From Ashinkailepas kermadecensis (Eukaryota; Arthropoda; Thecostraca; Neolepadidae): a DNA stretch of 64,000 nucleotides. Positions 44,181 through 56,126 of the stretch are shown piece after piece (the stretch's first letter is position 1; the number at the start of each line of letters is the position of its first letter). The stretch is from contig JAOTOM010004019.1 in the NCBI GenBank assembly GCA_034440615.1, forward strand, positions 147,747 to 211,746, in the 5' to 3' direction. Under the pieces are notes generated by a model that was not told the origin of the DNA, did no database searches, and saw only the letters and a list, made by a program, of their open reading frames with translations. Both the position numbers and the translations under genes were made by a program.

Positions 44181-47100
44181 CAGGGCCTCCTCTAACATGT
44201 TAACTAGGTGGGATGCGTCCCACCTAGTGGCGTGAAATTCCACCTAGTGGAGTTAAAAATCCCACCTAGTGAAAAGGAGTTTCAATGGAGAAGGAACAAA
44301 AAACAAATCTTAGCATAGTTCCGGTAGCGGAAGTGATCTTTCCTTGGAATGGTGCATTTTTATCACGAAGAAAAAAAGTGGCAGCAAGTTGACAGCACTT
44401 ATGCTGAGGTCAAAGCGGCGACGAAGACTTTAATGTGAAATTCTTCGGTGAAAATGTAATGCTACAAAGCCAGCAATTGGGTCCATTAATGGTGGTATCA
44501 CAAAAACATGACCTACTAGTCTTTTACACGCAACACAGAGGAGCGAGGCGACGCGAGCCAGGCCCCATGACACGAGTGACGAGAGCTACATGCTGATTTG
44601 CGGTCTTTTCTTCGATGTTGCTAAAATGAAGAGACAGATGAAGTTAGTTACCTTTGTAAAAAAAAGGCAAGGTGTGCTACATGGTGGAATGTACATCAGT
44701 TTTTTTTTCTCCCTCAGGCGATACTACCCACTTTCCCCGGGCAAACGCTGTGCCCCCACCCCCATTGAGAGTTTGTGGGGCCCCAAGAACTGCGCCGGGG
44801 TTCGACAAAAATTGCGCCGGATCCCCTAACAAACTCGCTGGGGGCACCACAATTCCCTCTGGGGTCCTGAAAATACGTCGAGGGCCCCAAAAGTCGCGGG
44901 GCCCTCAAAATGTCGCCGGGGCACCAAAATTGCACTGAAGCCCATGAAAATCACATTGGGGGCCAAAAAAGCGCTCAATGACCACTAAGAAGGAAGTTGG
45001 GTCTCCAAATGTGGAACCGAGACCCCAAGGAGTCGCACCGGAGCCCCTGAAAATCACGTTGGGGGCCTCAAAAGGTCGAGTCTCAAAATAGCGTTCAGGA
45101 CCCCAAAAGTCTGACCGGGGCCCCTGGAAATCACGTTGGGTGTCGATTCGGGGCCACCAAAACTTGCGCTGGGGATCCTCAACAAATGACACCGGGGTCC
45201 AAAAAATTGTACTGGGACCCTAAATAGTCACGTCGCATCCCTTGAGGATCACACTGGTGGCCCAAAAGGTCGCGTCGGGCCCCAAAAGTCGCAGCAGCCT
45301 CCCGAATATGAATTCTTACCCGGAATGTCACTGCAGCCTCACAAATCGCGTCAATGACCCACCAAACACCGTCGAGACCCGGAAAAGAAATGGCCGAGCC
45401 ACCGAAAATATCACATCTGGAGCCCGAACAATTGTACCGCGTCCCAAAAATATATCTCCAGAGGCTTTAAAGATGGAACTCTACCATCAAAGATCACACC
45501 GCGACACCATCGAATCGACCCGAGCATCGGCATATTAAGAGCAGGTCCCGGAAGAAAATTATCCGTAGGGGCTTTCTACTCTGAAGGGTGTCATCGGCTG
45601 AAAAAAAGACTCGTTGAACAGCCGCAGTGGCGTACCAAGGGGGAAAAATGATCCTTCCATCCTGAGAGGGATAGGCTCCCAAGAATCGTGTCGGGGTCCC
45701 ACAAAAATCGCGCCGGGGCCCCAAGAATTCGCATCGGGCCCTCGGAATTCGCGTGGGGGGCTCCAAATATATGAAGCTGGCACCAGAAAACGCACAGGGG
45801 TCGAAAGGTATGCACCGGGGCTCACCAAAATCGCGTTGGGACCCCAGCTAAGTACAACGCGCTCAGCAAATTTCCGGCGACCCTCCCCCAACAAATATCG
45901 CGCTCGGGACCCAAAATTTTCGTCGGTAGCCCCAAAAATGTGTTTCGTGCATCAAATACTCCTGTCGGGACTCCAAAAAATTGTCGTTCAGAGCACCAAA
46001 TAGGCAAAACTTGTCCCAAAAAGAATCGCATCGGGACCCGAAAATATAAATCTGAAGCCCTCCAAAATAAAGAGGGATTTGAAAAAATGTCCGGGCCAGG
46101 AAAGTGCCTCTGGAGCTTCAAACATAGTAACAAGTCCCTTCAAAAATCGCGTACGGCCGAGGAAAACGTATCGGAGCTCGAACAATCTTGGCGGGACATA
46201 AATATGACGCCGGGTGTGCGAAAAAAAATCAGGCCGAGATTTTGACTTGAAGCAAATTTAGAAGAGGTCCCAAAAAAACGCGTCGAGTGCAGATAACTGG
46301 CGTCGGGTACCCAGAACCACGCGCCTGGGCCCGAAAAGTTGCGCCGGAACCCCGAAAGTCGTGCTGGGTCCCCACAAATGTGCATCAGGAGCCCAATTAA
46401 ACACAGCAGGACCCTAAGAGCACAACGGAAGGCCGAAAAGACAACGGGCCCTCCAAAGCGCACCGAGTCTCGCAAAAAGCGCGGGAGCCTTCAAACATGT
46501 ACTGCATCCTTAAATAATAACACACTGGGAGCCCTAAAAAACACACCGGTGACCTTCAAAACACACCGGGGTCATGAGACCGCATGAGGGCTTCAAAAAC
46601 AGGCTGGGGCTCGCGGGAAGCGACATGGTCCAAAAAAGAACAAAAAGACCGGCACTAAATAAACACATCGCGATATTCGTAAACGCACCGGCACCTCAGA
46701 AAATGCATCGGTGCACAAAAATGCCACAACACCCTAGCGAGAGCCGGGGTCTCAGAAATGTGTCGGGCCCCTGACAAAAATTGGCTGGAGCCCGAAAACA
46801 CGTATGTAGACAAAGCAAAACCCAATGGGTCCAAAAAAAGAACACCGAGCCAGGGACTCGGTGCGGTAGCCAATCTGGGAGCATATTTAACCAAACAGGT
46901 GAAGTGCATCAGAGCTCAGCGGGTATCCGATTTCTTAGCCACTAAAAATGTGGGAAGAATAGAAGTAATAATCGAATTGAATAAATCGAATTTTCCCAGC
47001 CATCCCCCATACGAAGCATTCCATCACGTCAAAAATGGCGCAAGACTATCATTGGTAGCAATTAGCAAAACATAGGAGGCCAAGCCGAAACCGTAGAATC

Positions 47101-47660
47101 GCACGAAGCGTGGCGAATGTGCCGAATCCGCGAGGCCGGTGAACACGTCCACGAACGTTGGCCTGGTGGCGACCGGACTTTATGAACTGGAATGTCTCAA
47201 ATTAGAAAGGTTTACATTTTAAAGTGATTGATTTGTACAGGTGTAATTTCAGTAGTCTGAGGTGACATCAAGGTATACCAAAATAAAACCTTCGAACAGG
47301 ATTGGGCAGTTGGGGTTGAAATCCGATGACTCAGAAACGATTGATGATAAATTGGGCCCCCTCCACAGGAGAATTAAGTTGGTTACCAATTATTTTTATT
47401 TAAAAAAATATAGTAACCCCTTGAGAAATAGTGAAAATGGAAAAAATCCGGCGTCTTTAAACCAAAAAGAGTAGTAGATTGGGCACCCTCCAAATCCGTT
47501 TGCCCCTCCCATGGCGCAAACCCTAGGTATGCCACTGGGGGAGGGGCGGTAGCCCCCCCTCCCTAAAGCGGAGGACTAGATCCACCTGGAACGCCATATT
47601 GTACTGATTAGGTATGAGCAAGAAATCCCACCTAGTGAAAATTCCTTAGAGGAGGCACTG
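44181..47660 (-). mobile_element. Non-autonomous hAT-like transposon, copy 2 (3.48 kb)
   Basis: This is the reverse complement of copy 1 throughout, including the interior modules. The left end is CAGGGCCTCCTCTAAC and the right end, reverse-complemented, is CAGTGCCTCCTCTAAGG. The 8-bp flanks CCGTGAGC and CCTTGAGC differ at one base. Palindromic and repeated CTAGGTGGGAT units sit at both ends (44203-44270 and about 47625-47635). Internal GC-rich modules run from about 44750 to 46600. No transposase is encoded. It lies downstream of GAPDH exon 4 and could be inside the GAPDH transcript if a terminal exon lies further right. Confidence 0.8.
44203..44228. repeat. 26-bp palindrome in hAT-like copy 2
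   Basis: Arms ACTAGGTGGGA and TCCCACCTAGT around a 4-bp centre, followed by further CCCACCTAGTG half-sites at about 44239 and 44260. Confidence 0.8.
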
Positions 47661-47669
47661 CCTTGAGCA

Positions 47670-48730
47670 TAAGGTACGGTCACGGGTAAGTAATACAATA
47701 ATACATATACAATAATGAACTATTCTTAAACGAAGCATACAAATGAATATATATAAGAAAAATGTATTGTTTATAGTAGGGTCTCAACACTGCCAAATTT
47801 ATCATCAATAATGTGGAGTGGCCCAGCAAACCCACACGCATACCGGCTTCATGATTTAGGATGTTCTTGTGAAACCTCGCTTCGGCGGGCCATCTATTTT
47901 GGATCAGCATCGAACATCAACATTGACCCCACGACAGTACATTTTTTACCGATGGGCACTCAGAGAATATGGCACCACATTTCTCGGAAAGAGGCACTAG
48001 GTGCATCAAAATGGTACCTTTTCCAGAATATTGTGCAGACAAGTTTGATTTCGGAAATATTTACCCTAATGAGACTCGTAGCCGGTATGGGGTACTGTGG
48101 GGAAGTTGACCCCCACCCAGACAGCAAACCATGTGCCCAAACTACTGTAGCATTTCGCCTGTGGGCATGCACTGGGTAAAGTCGTGTCAGGAAGGGCACG
48201 TGCCCCTGACGATTTCGACTTACTACGGACCTGGGGAAATTGCGAAAAACTTAGCCGCCTCGGCTGCAGCCAGTCGTAAAAGCGTAAGATCACCAAGATA
48301 CGTACTATTCTAACACTACCTCGCTTATAAGTAGCATGTTCATGCTCTCGATAAGGAATGGTGATACACACACATTTCGCAACGCAATTTCAAGTAAGGG
48401 GAATACCTATAATGTGATATGGTATACAATACCAGTTTATAGCATATACATTTTTATTCCTATCCCGAATATAGCCTTTTCTAAATTATGAATCTCAAAA
48501 CAAATACATCAAGGTACAGTACTTAAAGCATTGGCTCAAATTTGAGTCTGAATGACATCAAATCATTTTAAAGGACACTAATTCCATGGCAGATTTCGAC
48601 ATCCTACTGTGCTCGTTTCGACATCTCACACCTAACGAAAAACAATTATTTTAACCCTGATCCAAACCATAACCTTCCTTGGGAACTTCCCCGGTGTTTA
48701 GCCTAACTTCATATGGGACGTCACAGTCAG
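47670..48730. other. Intergenic DNA, no gene recognised
   Basis: An open frame at 47811-48179 (122 codons) has no motif I recognise and no start or splice context that favours it. The rest is AT-rich. Confidence 0.4.
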
Positions 48731-48736
48731 GTTCAG

Positions 48737-49112
48737 TGTTGAATCCTATGTTCCTCAGCATCTCGCTCCCAGTATAGCTGTGAAATAGGCTTTGTCGTCC
48801 ATTAGGTCGTTGCGTTCACCCCAGCCAGTATGAGGTGACGTCCACAGTGTTGGAGTGTGCATGCCGCGAGCTGAATATGAAGTTCCGTTTCGCATGATAC
48901 CGCTAGGTGGCGGTGCTACTAGATGACCTAACCGGCCCATTAGGCGCTGCCGCCTGCGGCGGAAATGGGAACCGGTAAACAGTAAGGGCGTGGCGGCATT
49001 GTTCGTTTGGAGCTGGAGGAGTGGGCAGGGCGGAAGAATAAATCACGGACCGAAGATCCAGTCTCTCTGGAAAGTCGCGTGTCGCGGAATCGGGAGTACC
49101 GACACTCGAACA
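48737..49112 (+). repeat. Putative 5' LTR
   Basis: Defined by TG...CA ends, a promoter-to-polyadenylation layout (AATAAA near the 3' part) and the adjacent primer-binding site. No matching 3' LTR is in the window, so the left boundary is a guess. Confidence 0.4.
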
Positions 49113-49810
49113 TGGCGCAGCCGGGACAACAAGAACTGTTGGGGGAAGCCGAACACCTGACTTCTCTTCAAACGACAATGGCGGCCACCGCGAAGCCGCC
49201 ATGGAGGATATCGCCGCCGGACAAACTCGACCTTTCGGTGGACAGAGGTGACTCGTTCAGAACATGGAAGGAAAGGTGGGATGATTACGCGCTCTTAGCG
49301 GGGGTAAGTCAACAAAACCAAATCGTGCAAATGGCAATATTACGTGCGTGTCTGAGTGATGATACACTTCGTATCGTGCGCAATTTCGACATTGCACCAG
49401 CCGATCGAAATATGGATGTTGTACTCCAACACCTTACCACCTTTGCAAGGGGACAGGTCAACGAGGTGATTGAAAGGAGAAACTTCAACCTACGAGTGCA
49501 GCGAGAAGGAGAGAGTTTTGATGACTTTCTAGTTGCATTAAGAGACTTAACGACCACTTGCAACTTTTGTGGTAAGTGCAAGGACAGTTTGATTCGTGAT
49601 AGGATAGTGGTGAGGTGTCTTGACCCACTAGTCATCAAGAAGTTGTGTGCCATCCCTCGCTTAAGTTTAAGTGGTGCCATTGACATGTGCCGTGCAGAGG
49701 AAGCTGCAGAAAGGGATGCTGGCGCAATTTCAGCAGGCCGAGATAGACACATCGGCACCTACCGGATCCAGAGAACGCCCGGGCAGGCCCACCCTGGGTC
49801 GTTGAAATGA
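49112..49810 (+). pseudogene. Retrotransposon gag protein (capsid region)
   Basis: The frame is open from 49007, with an ATG at 49112 overlapping the primer-binding site. It contains the retrotransposon gag capsid pattern FRTWKERWDDYALLAGV, then LRACLSDDTLRIVRNF, and ESFDDFLVALRDLTTTCNF. These are typical of Gypsy-type gag. It stops at TGA 49808-49810. The next codons in the same frame read a zinc-knuckle region, so the stop looks like a nonsense mutation or a read-through site. Confidence 0.75.
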
Positions 49811-50695
49811 CAACGACAGGACACGTCCAAGTGCAGCCGCTGTGGCCGTGCACACCAGCGAGATATCTGCCCTGCAAATGGTAAGGTCTGTGCCAAATGT
49901 GGCAAGATCGGACATTTTGCAGTCGTCTGTCGGTCTCCTGCAACGCGTCGGCCAGAGTCCGGCCAGAAGAAGTACAGACCTCTGATAGGGTCAGTGATAT
50001 CCAGAACATCTTTGTCTTGTGCCCCAAGGGTGACTGTACAGGTTGGGTCACACAACATTAATGTGTCAGCCTTGCCAGACACTGGAGCAGACATCACCGT
50101 CGGTGGAATCGACTTCATCACCCGCGTTGGCGGACGTCTCGACAATCTCCTGCCACCAACAGAGAACCCAAAGTCAGTCGACGGCTCTACCATCAGAGCT
50201 CTTGGCATTCTGCCCACAACGTTGCGTATTGGTGCAGTTTCAACCAGCGCAGATGTCCACATTCTGGAGGGCGCTAAAGGACTGCTGCTATCATGGGAGG
50301 CCTGTCGTGACCTGAAGCTCATCCATGAAGAGTATCCTCGACAGCTCAACGCTCTCACGACTACGCCCACTCCTGGTAAGAGGACCGCAGGTGTTAAGGG
50401 TGAAGATATCTTCACTGAATTTGCTGATGTGTTTGATGGGCAGATCAAGGTGATGCCAGGGGAGACCTTCCATATCTATCTCCAGGAAGGTACCAGATCA
50501 CATGCAGTGACTGCCTCCCGGCGGGTACCACTGGCGCTGAGGAAACCACTGGAGCTTGAGATCCAAAAACTTCAAAAGGAAGGTCATCACCCCAGTGACC
50601 GAACCAACAGAGTGGTGCTCTCCGATAGTGGTTCAGCCAAAGGTGCAAAAGCATGGTCAGAAGAACTCGATGCCAGGCATCCGCCTTTGTATTGA
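49811..50695 (+). pseudogene. Retrotransposon zinc knuckles and aspartic protease
   Basis: In the same frame as gag: two knuckles at about 49832-49918 (CSRCGRAHQRDIC and CAKCGKIGHFAVVC), then the protease with catalytic LPDTGADITV (about 50075-50105) and a downstream ILG segment. After it comes a linker with FTEFADVFDG and then the start of RT. The frame is lost at about 50560-50580 and RT continues in the frame of 50556-50807. Confidence 0.75.
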
Positions 50696-50806
50696 TCTGA
50701 CCAAGCTGAACCGTTGTGTGCGCAGGGAAATCTACCAGTCTAAAACCCCCACAGAGTGTGTCACAGCGGTCGTTGCTAATGAAGCACACTACTTCATTTT
50801 GTACTA
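50570..50806 (+). pseudogene. Retrotransposon reverse transcriptase, N-terminal fragment
   Basis: The sequence reads EPTEWCSPIVVQPK, then IRLCIDLTKLNRCVRRE, the fingers motif of Gypsy RTs. It ends at VANEAHYFILY and a stop, before catalytic motifs A to C. It is a remnant without activity. Confidence 0.7.
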
Positions 50807-51282
50807 AGTTTCGCGAGCTGACCGACAAATTCATCGTGCGGTGAATCTGGGATCTGGGCTCCAGTTTCATGGCGGCAAACAGAGAAGCCGGTGTCGTACA
50901 AGTGGTACGCGGTGGGGTTGGCTGTGAGTGGCATAGGCTGTGGCAGTGACTCATTCCCGACATCAATGTCGACGTGGCGTCTTCGGTTGACTGGATACAG
51001 TCCGTAATCGCCCAACTGATTCAGTGTATCATCTCCCAATTGACAATGTGCGATGCCTTCTAACTCCAGTGGGGCGCGCCATCTAACTGGGCAATGGGCA
51101 TGGTCGTCTCCCCATTGGAACGTGTCGTGCAGATATAAATACATAGATCTGCACTCCATATCAGTATCACACTCACTCACAGGAAAAAGCTGACGGGGAC
51201 CAAAGTTTTCACCAGGCTGACATAGCTCACCTGAAATTAATGTAGCTGAACCGGGAACCGCGATGGCGGTGCAGCTAGCCAA
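50794..51282 (-). CDS. Hypothetical protein or exon, unrecognised
   Basis: A 162-codon frame with balanced amino-acid composition and seven cysteines, including VSECDTDMEC and HDTFQWGDDHAHC. On the - strand, a TTAATTTCAG acceptor at about 51232 would open an exon at GTGAGCTATGTCAGCC within the frame. It ends with a stop at 50794-50796. It shares no motif I recognise with the adjacent retrotransposon. It could be a real exon, part of another mobile element or chance. Confidence is low. Confidence 0.3.
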   Translation of the reverse strand: MASCTAIAVPGSATLISGELCQPGENFGPRQLFPVSECDTDMECRSMYLYLHDTFQWGDDHAHCPVRWRAPLELEGIAHCQLGDDTLNQLGDYGLYPVNRRRHVDIDVGNESLPQPMPLTANPTAYHLYDTGFSVCRHETGAQIPDSPHDEFVGQLAKLSTK

Positions 51283-51370
51283 ACATGTGATTCACCCGTC
51301 CTCGATTGTATGCACTTCGAGGCCCCCCACATTCACGTACATCGTACCCACTTCGAAACAACATATTGAT

Positions 51371-51378
51371 TATATATA

Positions 51379-51458
<80 letters not shown>

Positions 51459-51470
51459 TGTGTGTGTGTG
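51371..51470. repeat. TA microsatellite followed by TG
   Basis: TA dinucleotides run from about 51371 to 51455, then a short GTGTGTGTGTG stretch to about 51470. Confidence 0.95.
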
Positions 51471-51589
51471 AGTATGGATCTACGTGTACACAATGGAGGT
51501 ATTAAATGCTATGAAATGAAAGAACCTTGAAGTTACGAAAATATACAGCTTTTTGACCATTGACGTGCTTTTGACTTGCTTTGCTCCAT

Positions 51590-51927
51590 TCAATGGAGTT
51601 TGAGCCCGGTGACACTATCGCCATGACGGAGACGTGGCTGGACCCAGAGACAACAGACTCCGAGCTGTAGGTCAGCTTTTAATTCCATGTTTGGTTCTGG
51701 AGGGACAGATAGTATCACGGCGGAGGCTTAGCCTGCGCTGTCCGGCCATACTTAGACCCATTAGAAGACTGAACCTGGAAGTAGATGGCGCCGAGACGCT
51801 CGTGGTTGGACTGAAAACTGCACCTGGATTGATCACCGCTGTCTGTTTCTGCAAGCCGGCCTTAGACTGGGGAATTCTGGAGCGAACGATGGAGGTCCTA
51901 CAAGCGGCAGCCACTCATGGATGCTGA
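51590..51927 (+). pseudogene. LINE endonuclease fragment
   Basis: The sequence GDTIAMTETWLDPETTDSEL (about 51610-51668) matches the N-terminal catalytic block of CR1/L2-type AP endonucleases, where the TETWL glutamate coordinates metal. It is followed by a stop and, in another frame, LNLEVDGAETLVVGLKT and ITAVCFCKPAL, the next endonuclease strands. Two or more frameshifts are present. It is an isolated piece. Confidence 0.6.
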
Positions 51928-51929
51928 AT

Positions 51930-52509
51930 TGGCAGTTCCCTCCGCGTGGTTTACTTCGAACGGGCCCAAAATGAACCCCTTACAAACGGAATGGATAATT
52001 ATTGGGACATCAGGGGCAACAAAAAGAACAGCCAATTTCTCCGTGAACGTCCAAGGAGTCGCCTGAAGCCTGTCGAAATTATATAGATTATCGGCGTCTA
52101 TCTCAAACAAAACCTCAACATGCCACGAAAATCTAGCCATGCTGTACAGCGCTGTTCCTGCGGTAGTTTTCCAATATTTAACATATTGCGGATTGATTTA
52201 TTACAATCAGTAAGGTTAAACAAACACCCTTCCAAAACTGCGTTAAAATATCACATGCAAACTTTGGTGTTTGTGTATCTAACATACCACCTGCCAGCAT
52301 AGGTCCCATCCACACAGAAGGGGCGCTACTGGATTGAAGAAAACAATTGCTGTCCGCATTTTGGCAAGTAAACGCCGACACGAACACGTGTCCAAGGAGC
52401 GCTACCTCAGGGAACTCTGGAACTCAACAAAACTCATGAGAACTGTGCCCTGATCTACGAGATCAAACACCAGGCAGATGGGCACCGAAATATTAACTGC
52501 CTTGCCACA
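51930..52509. other. Intergenic DNA, no gene seen
   Basis: Nothing supportable was found. There are short frames only. Confidence 0.45.
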
Positions 52510-52517
52510 CTCCTGAC

Positions 52518-52707
52518 CAGAGGCGCAGCCAGAACGGCATGGGCCCGCTCCCCCTTAGCAACCAAGAATACACGGTATCAAAGAAGTAATTTTGCTATTT
52601 TCACCACACAAGCCCTTGGTTTTCGGCCGGGAAGCGCATCGAAAGCTGTTTTTCATTGCACTTTTTTTCGGTCGGGCCCCCTTAGGAAAATCCTGGCTAC
52701 GACGGTG
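52518..52707. mobile_element. hAT-type MITE, GCGCAGCCAG group (190 bp)
   Basis: The left end is CAGAGGCGCAGCCAGAAC. The right end, reverse-complemented, is CACCGTCGTAGCCAGGAT. Flanking octamers CTCCTGAC (52510-52517) and CCCCTGGC (52708-52715) agree at 6 of 8. Nearly the same length as the copy at 26492, with shared GGGCCCC and TTAGGA.AAT segments. Confidence 0.7.
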
Positions 52708-52809
52708 CCCCTGGCTCGCATTTCCGGGCGCACCACGAGCATGTGCACTGGCAGCCAACTTAAAATACACAGATACAGGCTGAAGGCAATAAAACAAACT
52801 GTTCCTGTC

Positions 52810-52940
52810 AGCTGTATTCGCGGGTGTCATATTCGTTTCTCCTGAATCGTTATTCGTTGCCAGTCGCCATATTCGTATATGATTCGTATTATCCATATTC
52901 GTCGCCTGAGTCGCCGCTCTATTCGCCTGAGTTATGATAT
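52810..52940. repeat. Degenerate short tandem repeat with CATATTCGT
   Basis: CATATTCGT and ATTCG(T/C)CGCCTGAGTCGC-like units recur every 12-30 bp next to the 3' end of the - strand LINE. It may be a tail-associated repeat. Confidence 0.5.
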
Positions 52941-53226
52941 ATGGAGTATTGAAAATAAGTCGAACTTTGGAAAGGGCGTGACAGAGTTTCAGTTTAAGTT
53001 TTGTTGGGTTGGGCACTTCGGCCTGCTCAGGCCATTTCGTGCCGTGAGTAGAATGGATGAAAATATTATGTTCTAAAAGTCAATTTACAAGTCCTGAAGT
53101 AAGTTGGTTTTTCGGAGAAAAATTAAAAGGAGATTGATGAGAAAAGGGTGTGTATCTCCTAATAGTGTGGGCAAAGAAAAGGGGATGCTGTGTGCACGGC
53201 GGTAGTTGGTAAGTGTTTTTCGATGT

Positions 53227-54048
53227 TCATGGTAATGTTGACAGTGTAGGAGAATATGTGAAACTGTAAGATGAGTGTTGCATGATGGGCATGAAGGTCG
53301 TGGTGAAGCAGTGTAAATATATCGATGGGTGAGAAAAGTGTGACCTATGCGGAGCCGTGATATAACTTTTTCTTCTTGTCTGTTTTTTTATATGATATGC
53401 TCCAGTTTTCGATGACAGGTTTGATGAGACGTAATTGTGTGTAGTTTGTGGTTTCAGTCCATTGGTGGTTCCAAAAATGTCGAATGTTATGTCATATTGT
53501 TGATTTGATGGCGTAAAATGTGGTGGGATTTCTGTAATGTGTGGTAATTGTAATGATTGTTTGGCGAAATGATCTGCTTCCTCGTTTCCTGGGATGCCAC
53601 AGTGACTGGGCACCCACAGGAAACGGACCTTCATGCCCATCAGATGAAGTGTTTCAAGTGTGTCGTAAATGGAAATATGGCAATGGTGCGAAAAGGCAAG
53701 TGAAGAAAGAGATTGAAGAACAGATTTTGAGTCAGAACAAATGACGACATGGCGCATGGGGTGACAAATTGAACGGTTGCGGACATAGCGAAGGGCAGTG
53801 AGAATGGCGTGCAATTCGGCGATGAAAATGGATGTCCCGTTTGCCAAGCGATGTTGTTTTGTGTGTGTACCTGCAACAATGGCGTTTCCTGTGTAATTTT
53901 CGTCTTTAGATCCGTCGGTGAAAACAAAAGGAACATGGCGATAACGAGAGCGAAACTGGTAGAATTTTTGTTTGACGTATTCTGGACAGAGCTGTGATTT
54001 TGGAGTGGTGGTGAGATTAAACAAATATTTCGTTCGGCCATCTGCCAC
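53227..54048 (-). pseudogene. LINE RNase H domain and C-terminus
   Basis: Contains FTDGSKDENY (first Asp), FIAELHAIL (Glu), ICSDSKSVLQS (second Asp) and WVPSHCGIPGNEEAD, the complete RNase H catalytic set. It would remove RNA from the cDNA hybrid. The C-terminal CX2C..H motif (for example TASPRPSCPSCNTH and LTVSHILLHC) appears in another frame after about 53360, showing one more frameshift. Confidence 0.8.
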
Positions 54049-55647
54049 GGTGGTGTAGTTGGTGGAGGAAGAGCAGTAATATGTGGAATATTGTATTGGA
54101 GTTGTGTAGAAAATATTTTGATGCGTGAAGCTATAGTAAGGCCGGTTCGTTTTTCGGCAGGACCTAAATAGTCGTGGTGTAGATTTCGGAGAATTTGTAA
54201 AGATGTGTGTGTAGGGTGGTGTTGTCTAAATTGAATTTTTGCGGCATACTTGAGTATTTGTTCAATTCTTCGGAGACCTAATGGTGGAATTCCGGATTCG
54301 ATTTGTAAAGAAGTAATGGGAGACATGATCATTGCACCGAGTGCTATGCGAATACATTTATTTTGTAAGGTGTCCAAAAGTTTCAAAGCGGAGGTACCGC
54401 CACTTGCGTAGACTGTTCTATGATGGGAAGAACCAAGGATTTGTATAATTGTAATAGCGTGTGACGATCGGATCCGAATGATGAAGACATAATACAGCGA
54501 AATAAATTGAGTCTGTGAAAACATTTGGTCTGGATGTGTTTGACGTGCTGGTGCATGGAAAGCTTGCGATCGAAAATAACACCAAGAAATTTGAATGAAT
54601 TTACAAAATGTATGTCAGTGTTTCCGAGGTGAAGTGGTGTATCTGGATTTGGGCATGGAGTTGATTGCTGAATATCATTGTAGCATATTTTGGAGCTGAA
54701 AATGTGAAACCGTATTTGATGGACCATTGGTGTATCCGGTCAAGTGCGTTTTGTAATCGAATTAAACAATGTTCATAATTTTCGCCGGAGCACCAAATCG
54801 CACTATCGTCCGCAAATAGCGAGTATGATAGATTGGCAGGCATGTTATCGAAAATATCATTAATGATGATGTTGGATAATACGGTTGAAATACAACTCCC
54901 CTGTGGTAATCCGTTCTTAAGAAAACATGGATCGGAAATCGCTGACCTGCACCGGAGATGAAAATGACGGGAACCGGACAAAAATCCTATCAAATAATGA
55001 ACTAAATTTCCTTTGACGCCGAAGTGAAGAAGTTTGGAAATTAATGCCGGTTTATATACCATATCATACGCTTTACTAATGTCTAACATACTGCAATGGT
55101 GTCTTCATGTTTTTTTTTTATAACCAAGGCGTATGTCAGTTTCTAATCGAATGAGATGATCTATTGTACTATGGCCATGACGAAAACCGCATTGAATTGG
55201 AGATAACAGATGATTTGTTTCTAAGTACCAGGTCAGTCTTTTTACAATCATGCGTTCGAAAAGTTTTCCTAGACAACTGGTGAGAGCGATGGGTCGGAAA
55301 TTGTTGGGGTTGGTGTGGTTTTTGCAGGGTTTTGGAATAGTGATGATGAGTGCTTCCTTCCAGGTTTCGGGGAAAGTATGGCCAGACCATAATGCATTAA
55401 ATGTTTGTAAGATGCAATGTTTTGTGTCATTGGATAAATGTCTGAAAAAGGAATAATGTAAATTATCCGGACCTACAGAAGTATTACCGGCTGAGGAAAT
55501 TGCAGTAGCTAGTTCTGAAACTTGAAACGAGATATTGTATGTTTCAGTGTTGTCCGAATCGAATTGTGCCAAATCGGTGTGAAATGTGTGTTGTGCATTT
55601 TGTAGAAATTCCGGTCTGTAGTTGTTGTCAGAGCTATTGTGAGCCAT
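53990..55647 (-). pseudogene. LINE reverse transcriptase, frameshifted
   Basis: The first frame (55647-55105) covers the fingers: SVGPDNLHYSFF, FPETWKEALIITIPKP and FRPIALTSCLGKLFERMIV, with CGFRHGHST. The second frame (55089-54601) has motif A LDISKAYDMV, motif B KNGLPQGSCISTVLSN and motif C FADDSAIW. The thumb FKFLGVIFDRKLSMHQHV is in the third frame (54727-54383), and the connection GAMIMSPITSLQIESGIPPL follows. Breaks are near 55100, 54690, 54410 and 54040. Confidence 0.8.
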
Positions 55648-56126
55648 GGTGTCCGCTATTGTATGTACTATTGTTGTGTACTATTGTTTGTGGGTCTGTA
55701 ATTGTGGTGTTTTGAATTTTGAGTGCCGGGAGTGATTTAAATGGAGTGCGTCCTGATAATCGGCGGAATAACTGCCAGATTTTGCTTAAAGGTGTTCGAG
55801 AGGTGAGTTGTTGTAAATATAGTGACCATGAACGGCGACGAGCTTCGCGAATGATGCGGCGTGTCTTCGCACGTTCATAATTACGGCTGACTAAATTTTG
55901 TTGGTCGGGATGGCGTAAATATTTTCTAAATGCTCTCTTTCTTGCGGCTATTGCTCGGGAAACTTCTATCGACCACCAGGGGACTGGAGTTTTTTTTTGT
56001 GAAAGGTTTTGTTAGTGGAATAGCGGTAGAAGCTGTTTCGAGAAGTGTTTTGGTAACTTGGTGGATGTTTTCGACGGGAGAAATGTTGGGGTTGTATTGA
56101 ATATGTGAAAGTTCCTGAAAAGTTGT

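Larger units (their letters stand above)
48737..50806 (+). mobile_element. Truncated Gypsy-like LTR retrotransposon
   Basis: A likely 5' LTR (about 48737-49112) begins TGTTGAATCC, contains AATAAA at about 49038 and ends in CA. A primer-binding-site-like TGGCGCAGCCGGGACA follows at 49113. Then come gag, CCHC knuckles, an aspartic protease with DTGA and the beginning of the reverse transcriptase. Sequence homology stops at about 50806, within the fingers of RT. RNase H, integrase and the 3' LTR are absent. An in-frame TGA (49808-49810) interrupts gag before the knuckles. The LTR left border is inferred only. Confidence 0.7.

Noticed and set aside
47811..48179. 122-codon + strand frame
   Set aside because: No motif, no splice context and composition similar to non-coding flanks.
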